Shown one piece after another: positions 33,461 through 42,270 of a stretch of 64,000 nucleotides of DNA. Under the pieces are notes generated by a model. That model made no database searches. It was not told where the DNA came from and saw nothing but the letters and a program-made list of their open reading frames with translations. The stretch comes from Gemmatimonadales bacterium (GTDB lineage Bacteria; Gemmatimonadota; Gemmatimonadetes; Palauibacterales; Palauibacteraceae). A program made the position numbers and the translations under genes. How positions within the stretch are numbered: the first letter of the stretch is position 1; every line of letters begins with the position of its first letter. The DNA lies in the NCBI GenBank assembly GCA_009840115.1, contig VXOJ01000007.1:62001-126000 (forward strand), in the 5' to 3' direction.

Positions 33461-34513
33461 TCATGCTTCCGCGGCGCGGAGGATGCGGGTGCGCGCCGCC
33501 TCCCGAGCCCGGTCGAGTTCGGCGCCGGCCTCGGCCTTCGCCCGGGCCACGCGCGCGAACTTGCCGGGCCGGACCCGATCGAGCCGGGCCCGCGCTCTGG
33601 CGGCGGCGCGGTCGAGACGCTTGAGGGATTGTTCCTCGCGGGCGCGTTCGATGCGCCGCAGTCCGGCCTCCCGGGTCCGCTGGATGCGCGACAGCGCCCT
33701 GTCCAGACGCCGGTTCATGCGGTCCGCCGAATCGCGGTAGAACTTCGCCGCGAATTCCCGGGGGGTCGCCGTGCGCGCGTAGAGCACGTTGGCGAGCCGC
33801 AGGACGCTCAGGATCCGGATGTAGAACCAGCCGATGTCGAACTCCCACCAGTGCGCCTTGAACTTGGCCGAGCGCGGGTCCGCGTGATGGTTGTTGTGGA
33901 GTTCCTCGCCGAGAATCCAGATCCCCCACGGATACAGATTGTGGCTGTCGTCGCGCGTCCCGAAGGTCCGGTAGCCGAGCGCGTGTCCGAGGCCGTTGAT
34001 GATGTTCCCCGTGAGCGGCATCCAGAACACCATGCACGTCCAGACGATGAGCCCGGGGATGAGCCCGAACAGGTACAGATTGAGGACGAGCATGATTCTG
34101 ATCCCCAGGCCACGGCGCCTGGTGTAGACGTTTCGTTCGACCCAGTCGTCGGGCGTCCCCTTGCCGTATTTCTCGAGCAGCGTCTCGTCCTGCGCGGCCT
34201 TCCGATAGAAGAAGAGCCCGCCGAACGCGATGTTCGCGAGACCCTCGAGCGTCGGCGAATGGGGATCGCCCTCGCGGTCGGCGTAGGCGTGGTGCTTTCG
34301 GTGGATCGCGACCCACTCCTTCGTCACGATCCCGGTCGTGAGCCAGCACCAGAACCGCATGGCGTGTTCGACGACCGGATGAAACACGACGCCGCCGTGC
34401 GTCGCCGAGCGGTGCAGATAGAGCGTGTTGACCATGTTCGTGAGGTGCCCCGCGACAAGAATCCACACGAGGGCGATCCACCACGGTTCTCCCAGGACCG
34501 CATAACCCGGCAT
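33461..34513 (-). CDS. Acyl-CoA/lipid desaturase with long charged C-terminal tail
   Basis: Membrane di-iron fatty acid desaturase (delta-9 type) of 350 residues. The three His boxes are HRSATHGG, HRKHHAY and HNNHHADPR, with four hydrophobic segments between them. The core ends near FAAKFYRDSAD; a further ~90 residues form an Arg/Ala/Glu/Asp-rich tail with repeats of the RLDRA and RIERAREE kind, predicted to be one long helix or coiled coil. Such a tail is unusual for the family. It is 44 bases downstream of queG in the leftward direction. Confidence 0.88.
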   Translation of the reverse strand: MPGYAVLGEPWWIALVWILVAGHLTNMVNTLYLHRSATHGGVVFHPVVEHAMRFWCWLTTGIVTKEWVAIHRKHHAYADREGDPHSPTLEGLANIAFGGLFFYRKAAQDETLLEKYGKGTPDDWVERNVYTRRRGLGIRIMLVLNLYLFGLIPGLIVWTCMVFWMPLTGNIINGLGHALGYRTFGTRDDSHNLYPWGIWILGEELHNNHHADPRSAKFKAHWWEFDIGWFYIRILSVLRLANVLYARTATPREFAAKFYRDSADRMNRRLDRALSRIQRTREAGLRRIERAREEQSLKRLDRAAARARARLDRVRPGKFARVARAKAEAGAELDRAREAARTRILRAAEA

Positions 34514-34558
34514 GCGTTTTTCTCCTCGGTTCTCTGCGTTTCCCTGCGGGCTTCCAAC

Positions 34559-35689
34559 CTAACGCTGGAGTACGTCGAGCGCCCACCGGGCGTGTTCCCG
34601 GACGAGGGGCGACGGGTCCTCCGCCAGACGTCGCAGGACGGAGCGCGCGCCGGGCCCGCCGGAGTTGCCGAGGCCGACCGCCAGATTCCGGAGCAGCCCC
34701 TCGCGGCCGGGGCGGCTGAACGCCGTCCCCCGATAGCGCGTGCGGAACTCGTCGGCGTCGAGGGGGGCGAGTTCCCTGGCCCACGCAATCATATCCTCCG
34801 GCGGCATCGGCTGGCCGGGGCGGGGCGCGAACGGCGCCTCCGCGGGCACGGGCGCCTCGGCGTTCCAGGGACACACCTCCTGGCAGATGTCGCAGCCGAA
34901 CACCCGGTTTCCGATCGCGGGGCGGAGCGTCTCGGGGATGGGACCCCGGAGTTCGATCGTCAGATAGGAGATGCAGAGCCGCGCATCGAGGAGCCGGCCG
35001 TCCAGAATCGCGTCCGTCGGGCAGGCGTCGATGCAGCGGCGGCAGGTGCCGCAGCGGTCGTGGACGAACGGGGGATCGGGTTCGATCTCGAGGTCCGTGA
35101 GCAGCTCTCCCAGCATGAAGTAGGAACCGAGGTCGGGGTGGAGGAGCATCGTGTTCTTGCCGATCCAGCCCAGGCCCGCGCGCTGGGCGTGGTCCCGCTC
35201 GAGGACGGGGCCGTAGTCGACGTAGCGCTTCGTGCGGGCGCCGGGAGAGAGGTCCTCGATGGCGGCGGAGAGCGCGTCGAGCCGCTCCTCGAACACGTCG
35301 TGGTAGTCGCGGCCCAGCGCGTAGCGGGCGACGACCGGCAGCCGGCGGCGCCGGGCGGCGTCCCCGCGGCCGACGCGCCGCCGGTCCGGCGTCGCCGTGC
35401 CGGCCGGCGTCGAGCCGTACAGGAGGCTCACGACGATGAGCGTCCGGCAGCCGGGAAGGGCCTCTCGCGGATCGAGGCGGCGGCGCACCGCGTCCTCGCG
35501 CGCCATGTAGGCCATCTCGCCGTGGTAGCCGTTCGCGAGCCAGGCCTCGTATGCGCCCGCGTGCGCCGGGGGCGCCGCCGGAGCGAACCCCACCTGGTCG
35601 AACCCGGCGGCCCGCGCGGCGGCGCGGACCTCCCGCTTCAGCGCGGCGGCATCGCGGGCGACGGTCACCTCACCCGAACTTCCCGGCAC
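34559..35689 (-). CDS. queG: Epoxyqueuosine reductase QueG
   Basis: Iron-sulfur, cobalamin-dependent enzyme of 376 residues that reduces epoxyqueuosine to queuosine in tRNA, the last step of queuosine synthesis. DUF1730 N-terminal domain with GFDQVGFAPA is followed by the [4Fe-4S] motifs CGTCRRCIDACPTDAI and CDICQEVCPW, and a HEAT-like C-terminus (RSVLRRLAEDPSPLVREHARWAL). Two GTG starts are possible, 35689 and 35668; the first overlaps nth by 20 bases. Cobalamin use fits the adenosyltransferase gene at 19.2 kb. It is linked to the kinase/glycosidase fusion about 5 kb away. Confidence 0.95.
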   Translation of the reverse strand: MPGSSGEVTVARDAAALKREVRAAARAAGFDQVGFAPAAPPAHAGAYEAWLANGYHGEMAYMAREDAVRRRLDPREALPGCRTLIVVSLLYGSTPAGTATPDRRRVGRGDAARRRRLPVVARYALGRDYHDVFEERLDALSAAIEDLSPGARTKRYVDYGPVLERDHAQRAGLGWIGKNTMLLHPDLGSYFMLGELLTDLEIEPDPPFVHDRCGTCRRCIDACPTDAILDGRLLDARLCISYLTIELRGPIPETLRPAIGNRVFGCDICQEVCPWNAEAPVPAEAPFAPRPGQPMPPEDMIAWARELAPLDADEFRTRYRGTAFSRPGREGLLRNLAVGLGNSGGPGARSVLRRLAEDPSPLVREHARWALDVLQR

Positions 35690-36329
35690 TCGCGCACAGA
35701 TCGGCCACCGGGCACTCGGCGCAACGCGGCTTTCGAGCGTAGCACACGGTGCGCCCGTGCAGGATCGAGCGCCACGCGAAGGGGTGCCATTCCTCCCGCG
35801 GCAGCACCCTCAGGAGGTCCTTCTCCACCCTCGGCGGATCGACCTCGTTCGTGAGGCCGAAGCGGTGGGTGACCCGCTTCACGTGCGTGTCCACGACCAC
35901 GCCCTCGTGAAGCCCGAACGCGTTGGAGAGCACGACGTTCGCCGTCTTCCGGGCGACGCCCGGGAGCGTGAGCAGATCCTCCATCGTCCGCGGGACCTCT
36001 CCGCCGTACACGTCGACCAGACGGCGTCCGAGCCCCTTCAGGTGGCGCGCCTTGTTGTTGAAGAACCCCGTCGGGCGCACGGCCTCCCGCAACTCCTCCA
36101 GCGGTGCGTCGGCGTACGCGGGCGCGTCGGGATAGGCCGGGAAGAGCGTGCGGGTGACCCGGTTCACGCGCTCATCCGTGCACTGGGCCGAGAGCACCGT
36201 CGCGACGATCAACTCGAGCGGCGTCTCCCAGTCCAGCGAGACGGTGAGGTCCGGATAGAGGGCGGCAAGTCGCGGCGACAGGGCCGCGGCCAACTCGGAA
36301 CGGGCCTTCCAGGAACGTGGCCGGGGCAC
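35670..36329 (-). CDS. nth: Endonuclease III
   Basis: DNA glycosylase/AP lyase of 219 residues that removes oxidised pyrimidines. HhH motif with the catalytic Lys is LPGVARKTANVV, the catalytic Asp is in VVVDTHVKRVTHRFGL, and the [4Fe-4S] cluster is C-x6-C-x2-C-x5-C in CYARKPRCAECPVADLC. It is followed by queG with a short overlap and preceded by the M50 peptidase gene four bases away. Confidence 0.96.
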   Translation of the reverse strand: MPRPRSWKARSELAAALSPRLAALYPDLTVSLDWETPLELIVATVLSAQCTDERVNRVTRTLFPAYPDAPAYADAPLEELREAVRPTGFFNNKARHLKGLGRRLVDVYGGEVPRTMEDLLTLPGVARKTANVVLSNAFGLHEGVVVDTHVKRVTHRFGLTNEVDPPRVEKDLLRVLPREEWHPFAWRSILHGRTVCYARKPRCAECPVADLCASAGKFG

Positions 36330-36333
36330 GGCG

Positions 36334-37542
36334 TCAGGCGCTCTTGGCGGGCGGTGGGCCGAGGTCCTCTCCGGAGGCGGCCCCCCGGGCGGCGGGCGGC
36401 TTTTCGTCCAGCGACACGAGCCCCGCCCGCTGCAGCCGCTGCACTCTCGCGCTGACCTCCCGCGGGTCGAGCGCGCCGACGACGAACCCGTTCTCGATCA
36501 CGAGCAGGTACGACACCCGGACTCGAATCCGGAACAGGGCTTCCGCCAGGGATTCGTCGGGACGGGCCACCGGGAACTCCTCGGCGGGTCGCGTGACCGC
36601 CGCGACGGGCGTCGTCGCGCGCGCGTCCTTCCTCACCGCGGATACCGCCTGCGCCTCGACGACGCCGACCAGGTCGCCGTCGCGCGCGACCGGATACGCC
36701 TCCTCCCGTCCGCGCAGGAAGTAGTCGGATATGGCCCGCTCCACGGGCATCTCCGCCTCGATCATGCGGGGGCGGGGGTTCATGACCGTCGCGACCGGGA
36801 TCCGGCGCAGGAGCGTGCGGAGTTCGAAGTGCCGCAGGCTCGACGAGGCCGCGTTGACCACGAACCAGCCGATGAATGCCGCCCACACGCCGGAGATGAA
36901 CTGTCCGCGGCTCAGGTTGAAGAGCCCGAGGACGATGAGCGCGCCGCCGAACAGCCGTCCCCCCTGCGTCGCCCACCGGGTGGCTTTGACGAGGTCGCCG
37001 GTGACCGCCCACACGATGGAGCGGAAGATCCGGCCCCCGTCGAGCGGAAAGCCGGGGATCATGTTGAAGACGGCGAGCACGAAGTTGAGCAGTGCCAGGA
37101 ACCCGAGCACCGTGACCGCCGGTGCCGGGGCGGCCCAGGCCTCCGCCGCCACGCGCCCTCCGTGGAACGCTGCGGCGAGGGCCAGGCTCGCGAGCGGACC
37201 CGCCGCGGTGAGCACGAACTCGTCCAGCGGACGCCGGGCCTCGTCGCGCGCCTGCGCGATGCCGCCGAAGATGAAGAGCGTGATGTGCTCGACCTCCACG
37301 CCCCGCGCCCGCCCCGCCAGGGCGTGACCCAGCTCGTGCAGGAGCACGGAGAGGAAGAAGAGGAGCGCCGCCGCCGTTCCCATCGCCAGATACGTGGACG
37401 AGGGATAGAAGGGCAGCGCGCGCGGGAATTCGCGCGTGGTGAAGGTCCAGATCACGAGCGCCGCAATCGGGAACCACGAATAGTCGATCCGGATGGGGAA
37501 GCCGAACCAGCGTCCGATCCGGAAGCTGCCGAACAGCGGCAT
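36334..37542 (-). CDS. M50-family site-2 protease with CBS domains
   Basis: Membrane zinc protease of 402 residues. The zinc motif HELGHAL is in the second helix and the third ligand is Asp in NMIPGFPLDGGRIFRS. Five to six hydrophobic segments are visible. Two CBS domains form the C-terminus (residues about 240-370, ATVMNPRPRMI and TPVAAVTRPAEEF), likely sensing nucleotides. The ATG at 37542 overlaps the stop of the upstream zincin gene by one base. Other sporulation- or SigE-type factors are not visible nearby, so the substrate is unknown. Confidence 0.93.
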   Translation of the reverse strand: MPLFGSFRIGRWFGFPIRIDYSWFPIAALVIWTFTTREFPRALPFYPSSTYLAMGTAAALLFFLSVLLHELGHALAGRARGVEVEHITLFIFGGIAQARDEARRPLDEFVLTAAGPLASLALAAAFHGGRVAAEAWAAPAPAVTVLGFLALLNFVLAVFNMIPGFPLDGGRIFRSIVWAVTGDLVKATRWATQGGRLFGGALIVLGLFNLSRGQFISGVWAAFIGWFVVNAASSSLRHFELRTLLRRIPVATVMNPRPRMIEAEMPVERAISDYFLRGREEAYPVARDGDLVGVVEAQAVSAVRKDARATTPVAAVTRPAEEFPVARPDESLAEALFRIRVRVSYLLVIENGFVVGALDPREVSARVQRLQRAGLVSLDEKPPAARGAASGEDLGPPPAKSA

Positions 37543-38246
37543 CAGCCGTCTTCGCCGGGGAGGGGGTACGCCGGGAGGGAAACTTCCGCGGGCCGGTAGT
37601 TCCTCCCGCGCCCGAACCGCCACCACGGAGACCGGCGGCGGATGATGACGCACAGACGGCCGCCGGCCAGGTTCGGCACTTCCACGAAGGCGCGGTTCGC
37701 GTACACGGGCGCCTCCACGGCGTAGCGTCGCCCGCGCCATTCGAACACGGCTTCATCCGCGCGTTCCGGGATCACCGACTCGACGAACAGCTCCGATTCC
37801 AGCTTCACGACCCCGTCCGGGCCGGACGGCACGGCCCGGCAGAAGTCCGGGTCGAAGGGCTTGCCCGCGAGCCGGCGCAGATTCTGTTCGTTCGCCCAGT
37901 CCACCTCATCCAGCCCCGACTCACCGGCGGCGGATTCCCGGTGGTGCAGCAGTTCGTGCAGGATCGTCTCCCACAGCTCGCCCTCCCAGTCGAAGTCGGG
38001 ATCCTCCTCGGCGAGCGCCCGGAAGGAACCGTGATAGAGAACGAGTTCCGAACGCACATCGCCGTCCCCCCCGGCGCCGCTCGGCCACGCCTCCGTCAGG
38101 CACTCCCCCATCGTGTACACCCAGTGGAAGTCCGGGTGACGTGCGGCCTCCGGCTCGATCGTCAGCCCGTCGACCCCCTCCCGCGCCTCGGCGGGGATCT
38201 CGTGCCACATGCGGCGGGCCGCCGTCTCGAATCGGTTGAAGTTCAC
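37542..38246 (-). CDS. Predicted zincin-like metallopeptidase (HExxHH)
   Basis: Protein of 234 residues without a signal peptide. The only motif recognised is ILHELLHHRE, an HExxH zinc-binding sequence at about residue 97, in a helix that follows a strand (RSELVLYHGSF). This resembles small minimal-zincin families found in many bacteria. A mainly strand-like C-terminal part (FEWRGRRYAVEAPVYANRAFVEVPNLAGGRLCVII) follows. It is coupled to the M50 protease gene by a one-base overlap, so the two may act in one pathway. The family and substrate are unknown. Confidence 0.6.
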   Translation of the reverse strand: MNFNRFETAARRMWHEIPAEAREGVDGLTIEPEAARHPDFHWVYTMGECLTEAWPSGAGGDGDVRSELVLYHGSFRALAEEDPDFDWEGELWETILHELLHHRESAAGESGLDEVDWANEQNLRRLAGKPFDPDFCRAVPSGPDGVVKLESELFVESVIPERADEAVFEWRGRRYAVEAPVYANRAFVEVPNLAGGRLCVIIRRRSPWWRFGRGRNYRPAEVSLPAYPLPGEDG

Positions 38247-38273
38247 CGCGCGATCGAACGGTCGCCGCCCCCG

Positions 38274-39761
38274 TCAGGCGTCTTCGGCCGAAGCCGGGGA
38301 GCCCGCGGCGTTCGCGGCCAGCCAGCGGTTGAGGCCCAGGAAGGCGGCGATCGCGATCGCCCACTGGATGAGCACCGTCCCGACGTTGAACTCCGAGAAC
38401 AGCGTGAACGACCCGGCGAGGTCGTTCAGGTCGACGGACCGCCACAGCCACCACACCGTGATCACGACCGCCTGCAGAGCCACGAGTCGAATCACGACGT
38501 TCCACCACTTCCCGACCACGAGGTCGCTGCCCTCGCTGTTCACGAGCCGGCGGCGGAAGCGGTCCACGCCGTGGCGCATGATCATGATCGAGAAGAAGAG
38601 GCCGCTCATCATCAGTCCGACGCCCCACACCCAGTCCTGGTTGCGGAACACCTCGATCCAGATCGCCGACGGCAGCCCGAGGATGAACCCGAGGCCGCCG
38701 ATCGTCAGCACGGCCTTCCTGCGGGCGATCCCCGCATCCGCGAGGACCCGCGTGGGCATCTCGATCATCGCGATCAGGCTGCTCCAGGCCGCGAACACGA
38801 GCGCGAGGAAGAAGAGGACCATGAATACGGACCCGCCCGGCATGAGCCCGAAGAGCTGCGGCACCCAGATGAACGTCAGTCCCTCGTTCCCCGCCCCGAC
38901 GATCTGGTCGGCCGCGTTGGGCAGGATCGCGAACACCGTGCACAGCACCATGATCCCGGCCAGCAGCGACACGGAGTTGTTCCCGAACCCGAGCATGAAG
39001 GCGTTCAGCGTCGTGTCCTCGCGCTTCTTCATGTAGACGGCGTACGCGGTGATCAGCCCCCAGCCCGCGCCCGTGTCCCAGGCGTTCTGAGTCAGGGCCT
39101 CGAGCCAGATCGTGGGGTCGCCCAACTGCGCCCAGTCGGGCGTGAAGAGGAACGCGAGGCCCGCGCTGGCCCCCGGAAGCGTGACCGCTCGCACGGTGAG
39201 CGCCAGAACGAGCAGCAACAGGCTCGGAATGAGGAAGCGCGCGGCACGCTCGATTCCCTTCACGCCGCGCAGCACCACGATCACCGCAAGCCCGATCGCG
39301 ATCGCGTGCGTGAGGATGGGCCACGGTGAGCCGATGAAGCTGTCCCAGTACTCCTGCGGCCCGACGCACGCCGCGGCCCCGACCTCGCAGGGAGCGGTCG
39401 GCACGGTTCCGGTGACGGCCCCGACGAGATAGCGGATCGTCCAGCCCATCACGACCGTGTAGTAGAACATGATCGCGGTCGAGATGAAGGCGATCCAGGC
39501 GCCCATCCAGGCGGTCTTCTTCCCTCCGAGCTTCGTGAACGCTCCGATCGGACCCGAGCGCGTCGCCTTGCCGGCGGCGAACTCCGCGAGGATCAGGGGC
39601 ACGGACCAGAGGAAGAGGAAAACGACCCAGGCGACGAGGAAGGAGCCGCCCCCGTTGGAGGCCGCGATGCGCGGGAAGCGCCAGATATTGCCGGTTCCGA
39701 CGGCCATCCCGAGCATGGCCAGCATCATCGCGGCCCGGGAGCTGAAGACGGGATTCGTCAT
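38274..39761 (-). CDS. SNF-family Na+-dependent transporter
   Basis: Sodium-coupled symporter of 495 residues of the neurotransmitter:sodium symporter (SNF) family, as in LeuT/TnaT. The signature GMAVGTGNIWRFP in helix 1 is present, with about twelve hydrophobic segments. Bacterial members import amino acids. The ATG at 39761 overlaps the end of the alpha/beta hydrolase gene by four bases. Given many peptidases nearby, amino acid uptake is likely. Confidence 0.93.
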   Translation of the reverse strand: MTNPVFSSRAAMMLAMLGMAVGTGNIWRFPRIAASNGGGSFLVAWVVFLFLWSVPLILAEFAAGKATRSGPIGAFTKLGGKKTAWMGAWIAFISTAIMFYYTVVMGWTIRYLVGAVTGTVPTAPCEVGAAACVGPQEYWDSFIGSPWPILTHAIAIGLAVIVVLRGVKGIERAARFLIPSLLLLVLALTVRAVTLPGASAGLAFLFTPDWAQLGDPTIWLEALTQNAWDTGAGWGLITAYAVYMKKREDTTLNAFMLGFGNNSVSLLAGIMVLCTVFAILPNAADQIVGAGNEGLTFIWVPQLFGLMPGGSVFMVLFFLALVFAAWSSLIAMIEMPTRVLADAGIARRKAVLTIGGLGFILGLPSAIWIEVFRNQDWVWGVGLMMSGLFFSIMIMRHGVDRFRRRLVNSEGSDLVVGKWWNVVIRLVALQAVVITVWWLWRSVDLNDLAGSFTLFSEFNVGTVLIQWAIAIAAFLGLNRWLAANAAGSPASAEDA

Positions 39762-40753
39762 GCGTCGCCTCTCTCGACTGACTCTTCTTCCTCTTCTTCG
39801 CGCGCCCGGAGCCGCTGGAGCCAATCGCCCAGCGTCTCATTGAAGGCGCCGGGACGCGAGATGTGCGAGCAGTGCCCGGTGCCGGGAATGGGGACGTACT
39901 CGGCGTCGGGGAGCAGTTCGGTGATTTCGCGCGCCCAGTCCACCGGACAATACTCGTCGCGTGGGCCCTTCACCACGAGCGCGGGCACCGCGATGTCCGC
40001 CAGATCCGTTCGCAGATCGACCCGCCGCAGGCCGGAGACGCGGCGATCGGAGACCGACGGGCGGACGGTCCGCGGCCCCGTGAAGAGCGCATACTCGATC
40101 AGGGCGTCCCGGCCCGGTGAGTCGTCGAAGATCCACACCCCGAGACGGCTCCAGGTTCGGGCCAGGCCGCGCGAGAGTTCCGTGGGGAGATAGCGGGTCG
40201 TCAGCATGGCGAGGGGGATGAGCGCGGCCCGGTTGAAGCCGACGTGGCGGTAGGAGACGCGGGCGAGCGGATTGCACAGTACGATCCCCCGCACGCGCTC
40301 CGGAAACCGGCTCGCGAAGCGCATCGTGATCGCGCTCCCGAGGCTCGTCCCGATGAGCACGAAGCGGTCGACGCCGCGCGCATCGACGAGTTCGGCCACG
40401 TCGTCGACGAGCCGGTCGAAGTCGGCCGTCTCCCGGAACTCGCGCCGCAGATCCGCGCACACGACGCGATGGCGCCGGGCGAAGCTCGGAAGCTGATAGC
40501 GGAACGTCTCTTTCGGCCCGTCCGCGCCGGGGACCCAGACGAGCGCATCCCCCGACCCCGCGTCGACGTATTCGACCCTCTCGCCGTCGGAATACTCGAT
40601 GACGCCGCCGGGGAGCGCCTCGCCGGAGCCGTCCCGGACGGGCGGCCGCACCAGCGCCTCGTTGCGGCGCGTCATGGCCAGCCACCACGCGACGCCGGCG
40701 ACCCCGGCCGCCGCGCCCAGCGCGAACCGGCCGGGCCAGCGCAGCCCGCTCAC
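39758..40753 (-). CDS. Membrane-anchored alpha/beta hydrolase
   Basis: Hydrolase of 331 residues with an N-terminal hydrophobic segment (RFALGAAAGVAGVAWWLA) that anchors or exports it. Nucleophile elbow GTSLGS in VDRFVLIGTSLGSAITM, acid residue in VVKGPRDEYCPV, and His in IPGTGHCSHISRPGAF. The C-terminus is a run of Glu. It shares a leftward unit with the SNF transporter and the M3-like peptidase (10-base gap). Substrate unknown. Confidence 0.85.
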   Translation of the reverse strand: MSGLRWPGRFALGAAAGVAGVAWWLAMTRRNEALVRPPVRDGSGEALPGGVIEYSDGERVEYVDAGSGDALVWVPGADGPKETFRYQLPSFARRHRVVCADLRREFRETADFDRLVDDVAELVDARGVDRFVLIGTSLGSAITMRFASRFPERVRGIVLCNPLARVSYRHVGFNRAALIPLAMLTTRYLPTELSRGLARTWSRLGVWIFDDSPGRDALIEYALFTGPRTVRPSVSDRRVSGLRRVDLRTDLADIAVPALVVKGPRDEYCPVDWAREITELLPDAEYVPIPGTGHCSHISRPGAFNETLGDWLQRLRAREEEEEESVERGDA

Positions 40754-40763
40754 CGCCGTCCGC

Positions 40764-42254
40764 TCACTGCCAGCGCTCGACCCGCTCGAGCAGCGTCTCG
40801 GGCGTCAGCCCCTCCACGCCGAACTGCGGGGCGAGCTGCGCGGCATCCTCGCGCCGGCCGGTCGAAAGGACCTCGAGCAGGAACTTTCCCGCGGCGACGC
40901 TGCGGTGCCATTCGGCCCCGAAGCGCTTGTTCAGGCGATCGATGATGATGGAGCTGAGCATCCAGCCCCGCAGGCGCCGCGCGGCCTGGAAGCCCCGACG
41001 ATGATCCGTCAGAAAGGTGCCCGGGTGGTGCGCGAACCCGGTCGCTTCGCTCAGCAGTTCGGCGTATCCGCCGGCCTGCTCGCCCGGCCGCGCCGCCCGG
41101 GCCAGCTCCACCTCCCAGAGGAGCCGCGCCGCATCCCGGCGCAGACGGTAGAGCCTCAGGAAAGCCGCGAGTTGCCGATAGTCCTCGAGCGCGGCGCCCT
41201 CGAGTCCCGTCGCGGATTCGACCCATCCGCGATCCAGCGTCAGCGAGTCGAACACCAGCCCGAAGGACTCGCCGATCGAATCGTCGCCCAGCACCCGCTC
41301 CTCCCACGAGAGCGCGGCCGATGCGTGCGTGTAGTGGAGCGCGTGTCCCGTTTCGTGGAGCAGGCGGCGCGCGTCGATCCAGCCGCCGAGCGGACACACG
41401 ACGAGCCGCACGTCCCCGGGTACGTCGATGACCGCCGTGAACGACCGCTCGTCCTTGAGCGACCGCCGGTCGATGTCGACGCGCACGGAGCGATCGAACA
41501 CCCGACCCAGTCCCATCCCCTCCATGGCGCGGCGAAGATGCGCGGCGAACGGCTCGATCTCGAAGTACCGCCCGAGCCAGCGCATCCCCATCAGCCACCG
41601 CGCGTCGGCTCGCGAGGGCGGCCCCTCGCGCGGATCGAGGCGAGCTTCCGCCTCCGCCGCGAACATCCGCCGGTAGCGCGCTTCGGTACCCTCCAGGATC
41701 GCCGCCGCATCGCGCTCCACGCGCTGCAGGTCCAGGCCGGCCAGCCGCTCCCGCGCCTCGGTGAATCCCCCGAGACCGAGTTGAACCACCGCCTCGCGTC
41801 CCCGGTGCACGACATCGAGCCGAAGCGCCGCGGCCTCTTCGATCCGCCGGTGGCGGGCCGCTTCCCACCCCAGCCGTTCGCCCCGGTCCTCCGCGCGCAC
41901 GATCCAGTCCGGGACGCGTCTCAGCGGAATCTCCCGTTCGGCGAGGGTGACCGTCGCCTCCGTCTCCCACGACCGCAGTTCGTCGTCCAGGGGGGCAAGT
42001 TCGGCCTCGATCTGCTGGCCCGCGACCCAGTTGAAGAGCGCCTTCAGGCGCCGGCGCTCATCTCCCTGCGCCTCGGAAAGGTCGCGCTGGATGGCCTGAA
42101 GCACTCCGGGGCTGAAGAGAAGCCGATGTTGGCGGTACAGCGACGCGAGCGACGACCGCTCGTCCAGCCCGCTGCGGAGCCGATACCAGGCGCGCGCCAG
42201 GGCGCTCTGCAGGCGTTGGGCCCGGTCGCGGATCTCCGCTACGCGAAACGGCAC
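40764..42254 (-). CDS. M3-like zinc oligopeptidase
   Basis: Cytosolic metallopeptidase of 496 residues with the M3-type active site HETGHALHYTH (zinc motif HExxH) and a second Glu in GDDSIGESFG. Overall it is long, helical and Arg-rich, as in oligoendopeptidase F relatives. The GTG at 42254 lies upstream of the first conserved helices (FRVAEIRDRAQ); the open frame further upstream is antisense to the synthetase gene. It likely finishes degradation of imported peptides. Confidence 0.85.
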   Translation of the reverse strand: MPFRVAEIRDRAQRLQSALARAWYRLRSGLDERSSLASLYRQHRLLFSPGVLQAIQRDLSEAQGDERRRLKALFNWVAGQQIEAELAPLDDELRSWETEATVTLAEREIPLRRVPDWIVRAEDRGERLGWEAARHRRIEEAAALRLDVVHRGREAVVQLGLGGFTEARERLAGLDLQRVERDAAAILEGTEARYRRMFAAEAEARLDPREGPPSRADARWLMGMRWLGRYFEIEPFAAHLRRAMEGMGLGRVFDRSVRVDIDRRSLKDERSFTAVIDVPGDVRLVVCPLGGWIDARRLLHETGHALHYTHASAALSWEERVLGDDSIGESFGLVFDSLTLDRGWVESATGLEGAALEDYRQLAAFLRLYRLRRDAARLLWEVELARAARPGEQAGGYAELLSEATGFAHHPGTFLTDHRRGFQAARRLRGWMLSSIIIDRLNKRFGAEWHRSVAAGKFLLEVLSTGRREDAAQLAPQFGVEGLTPETLLERVERWQ

Positions 42255-42270
42255 GCGCAGGCCCGGCCGA

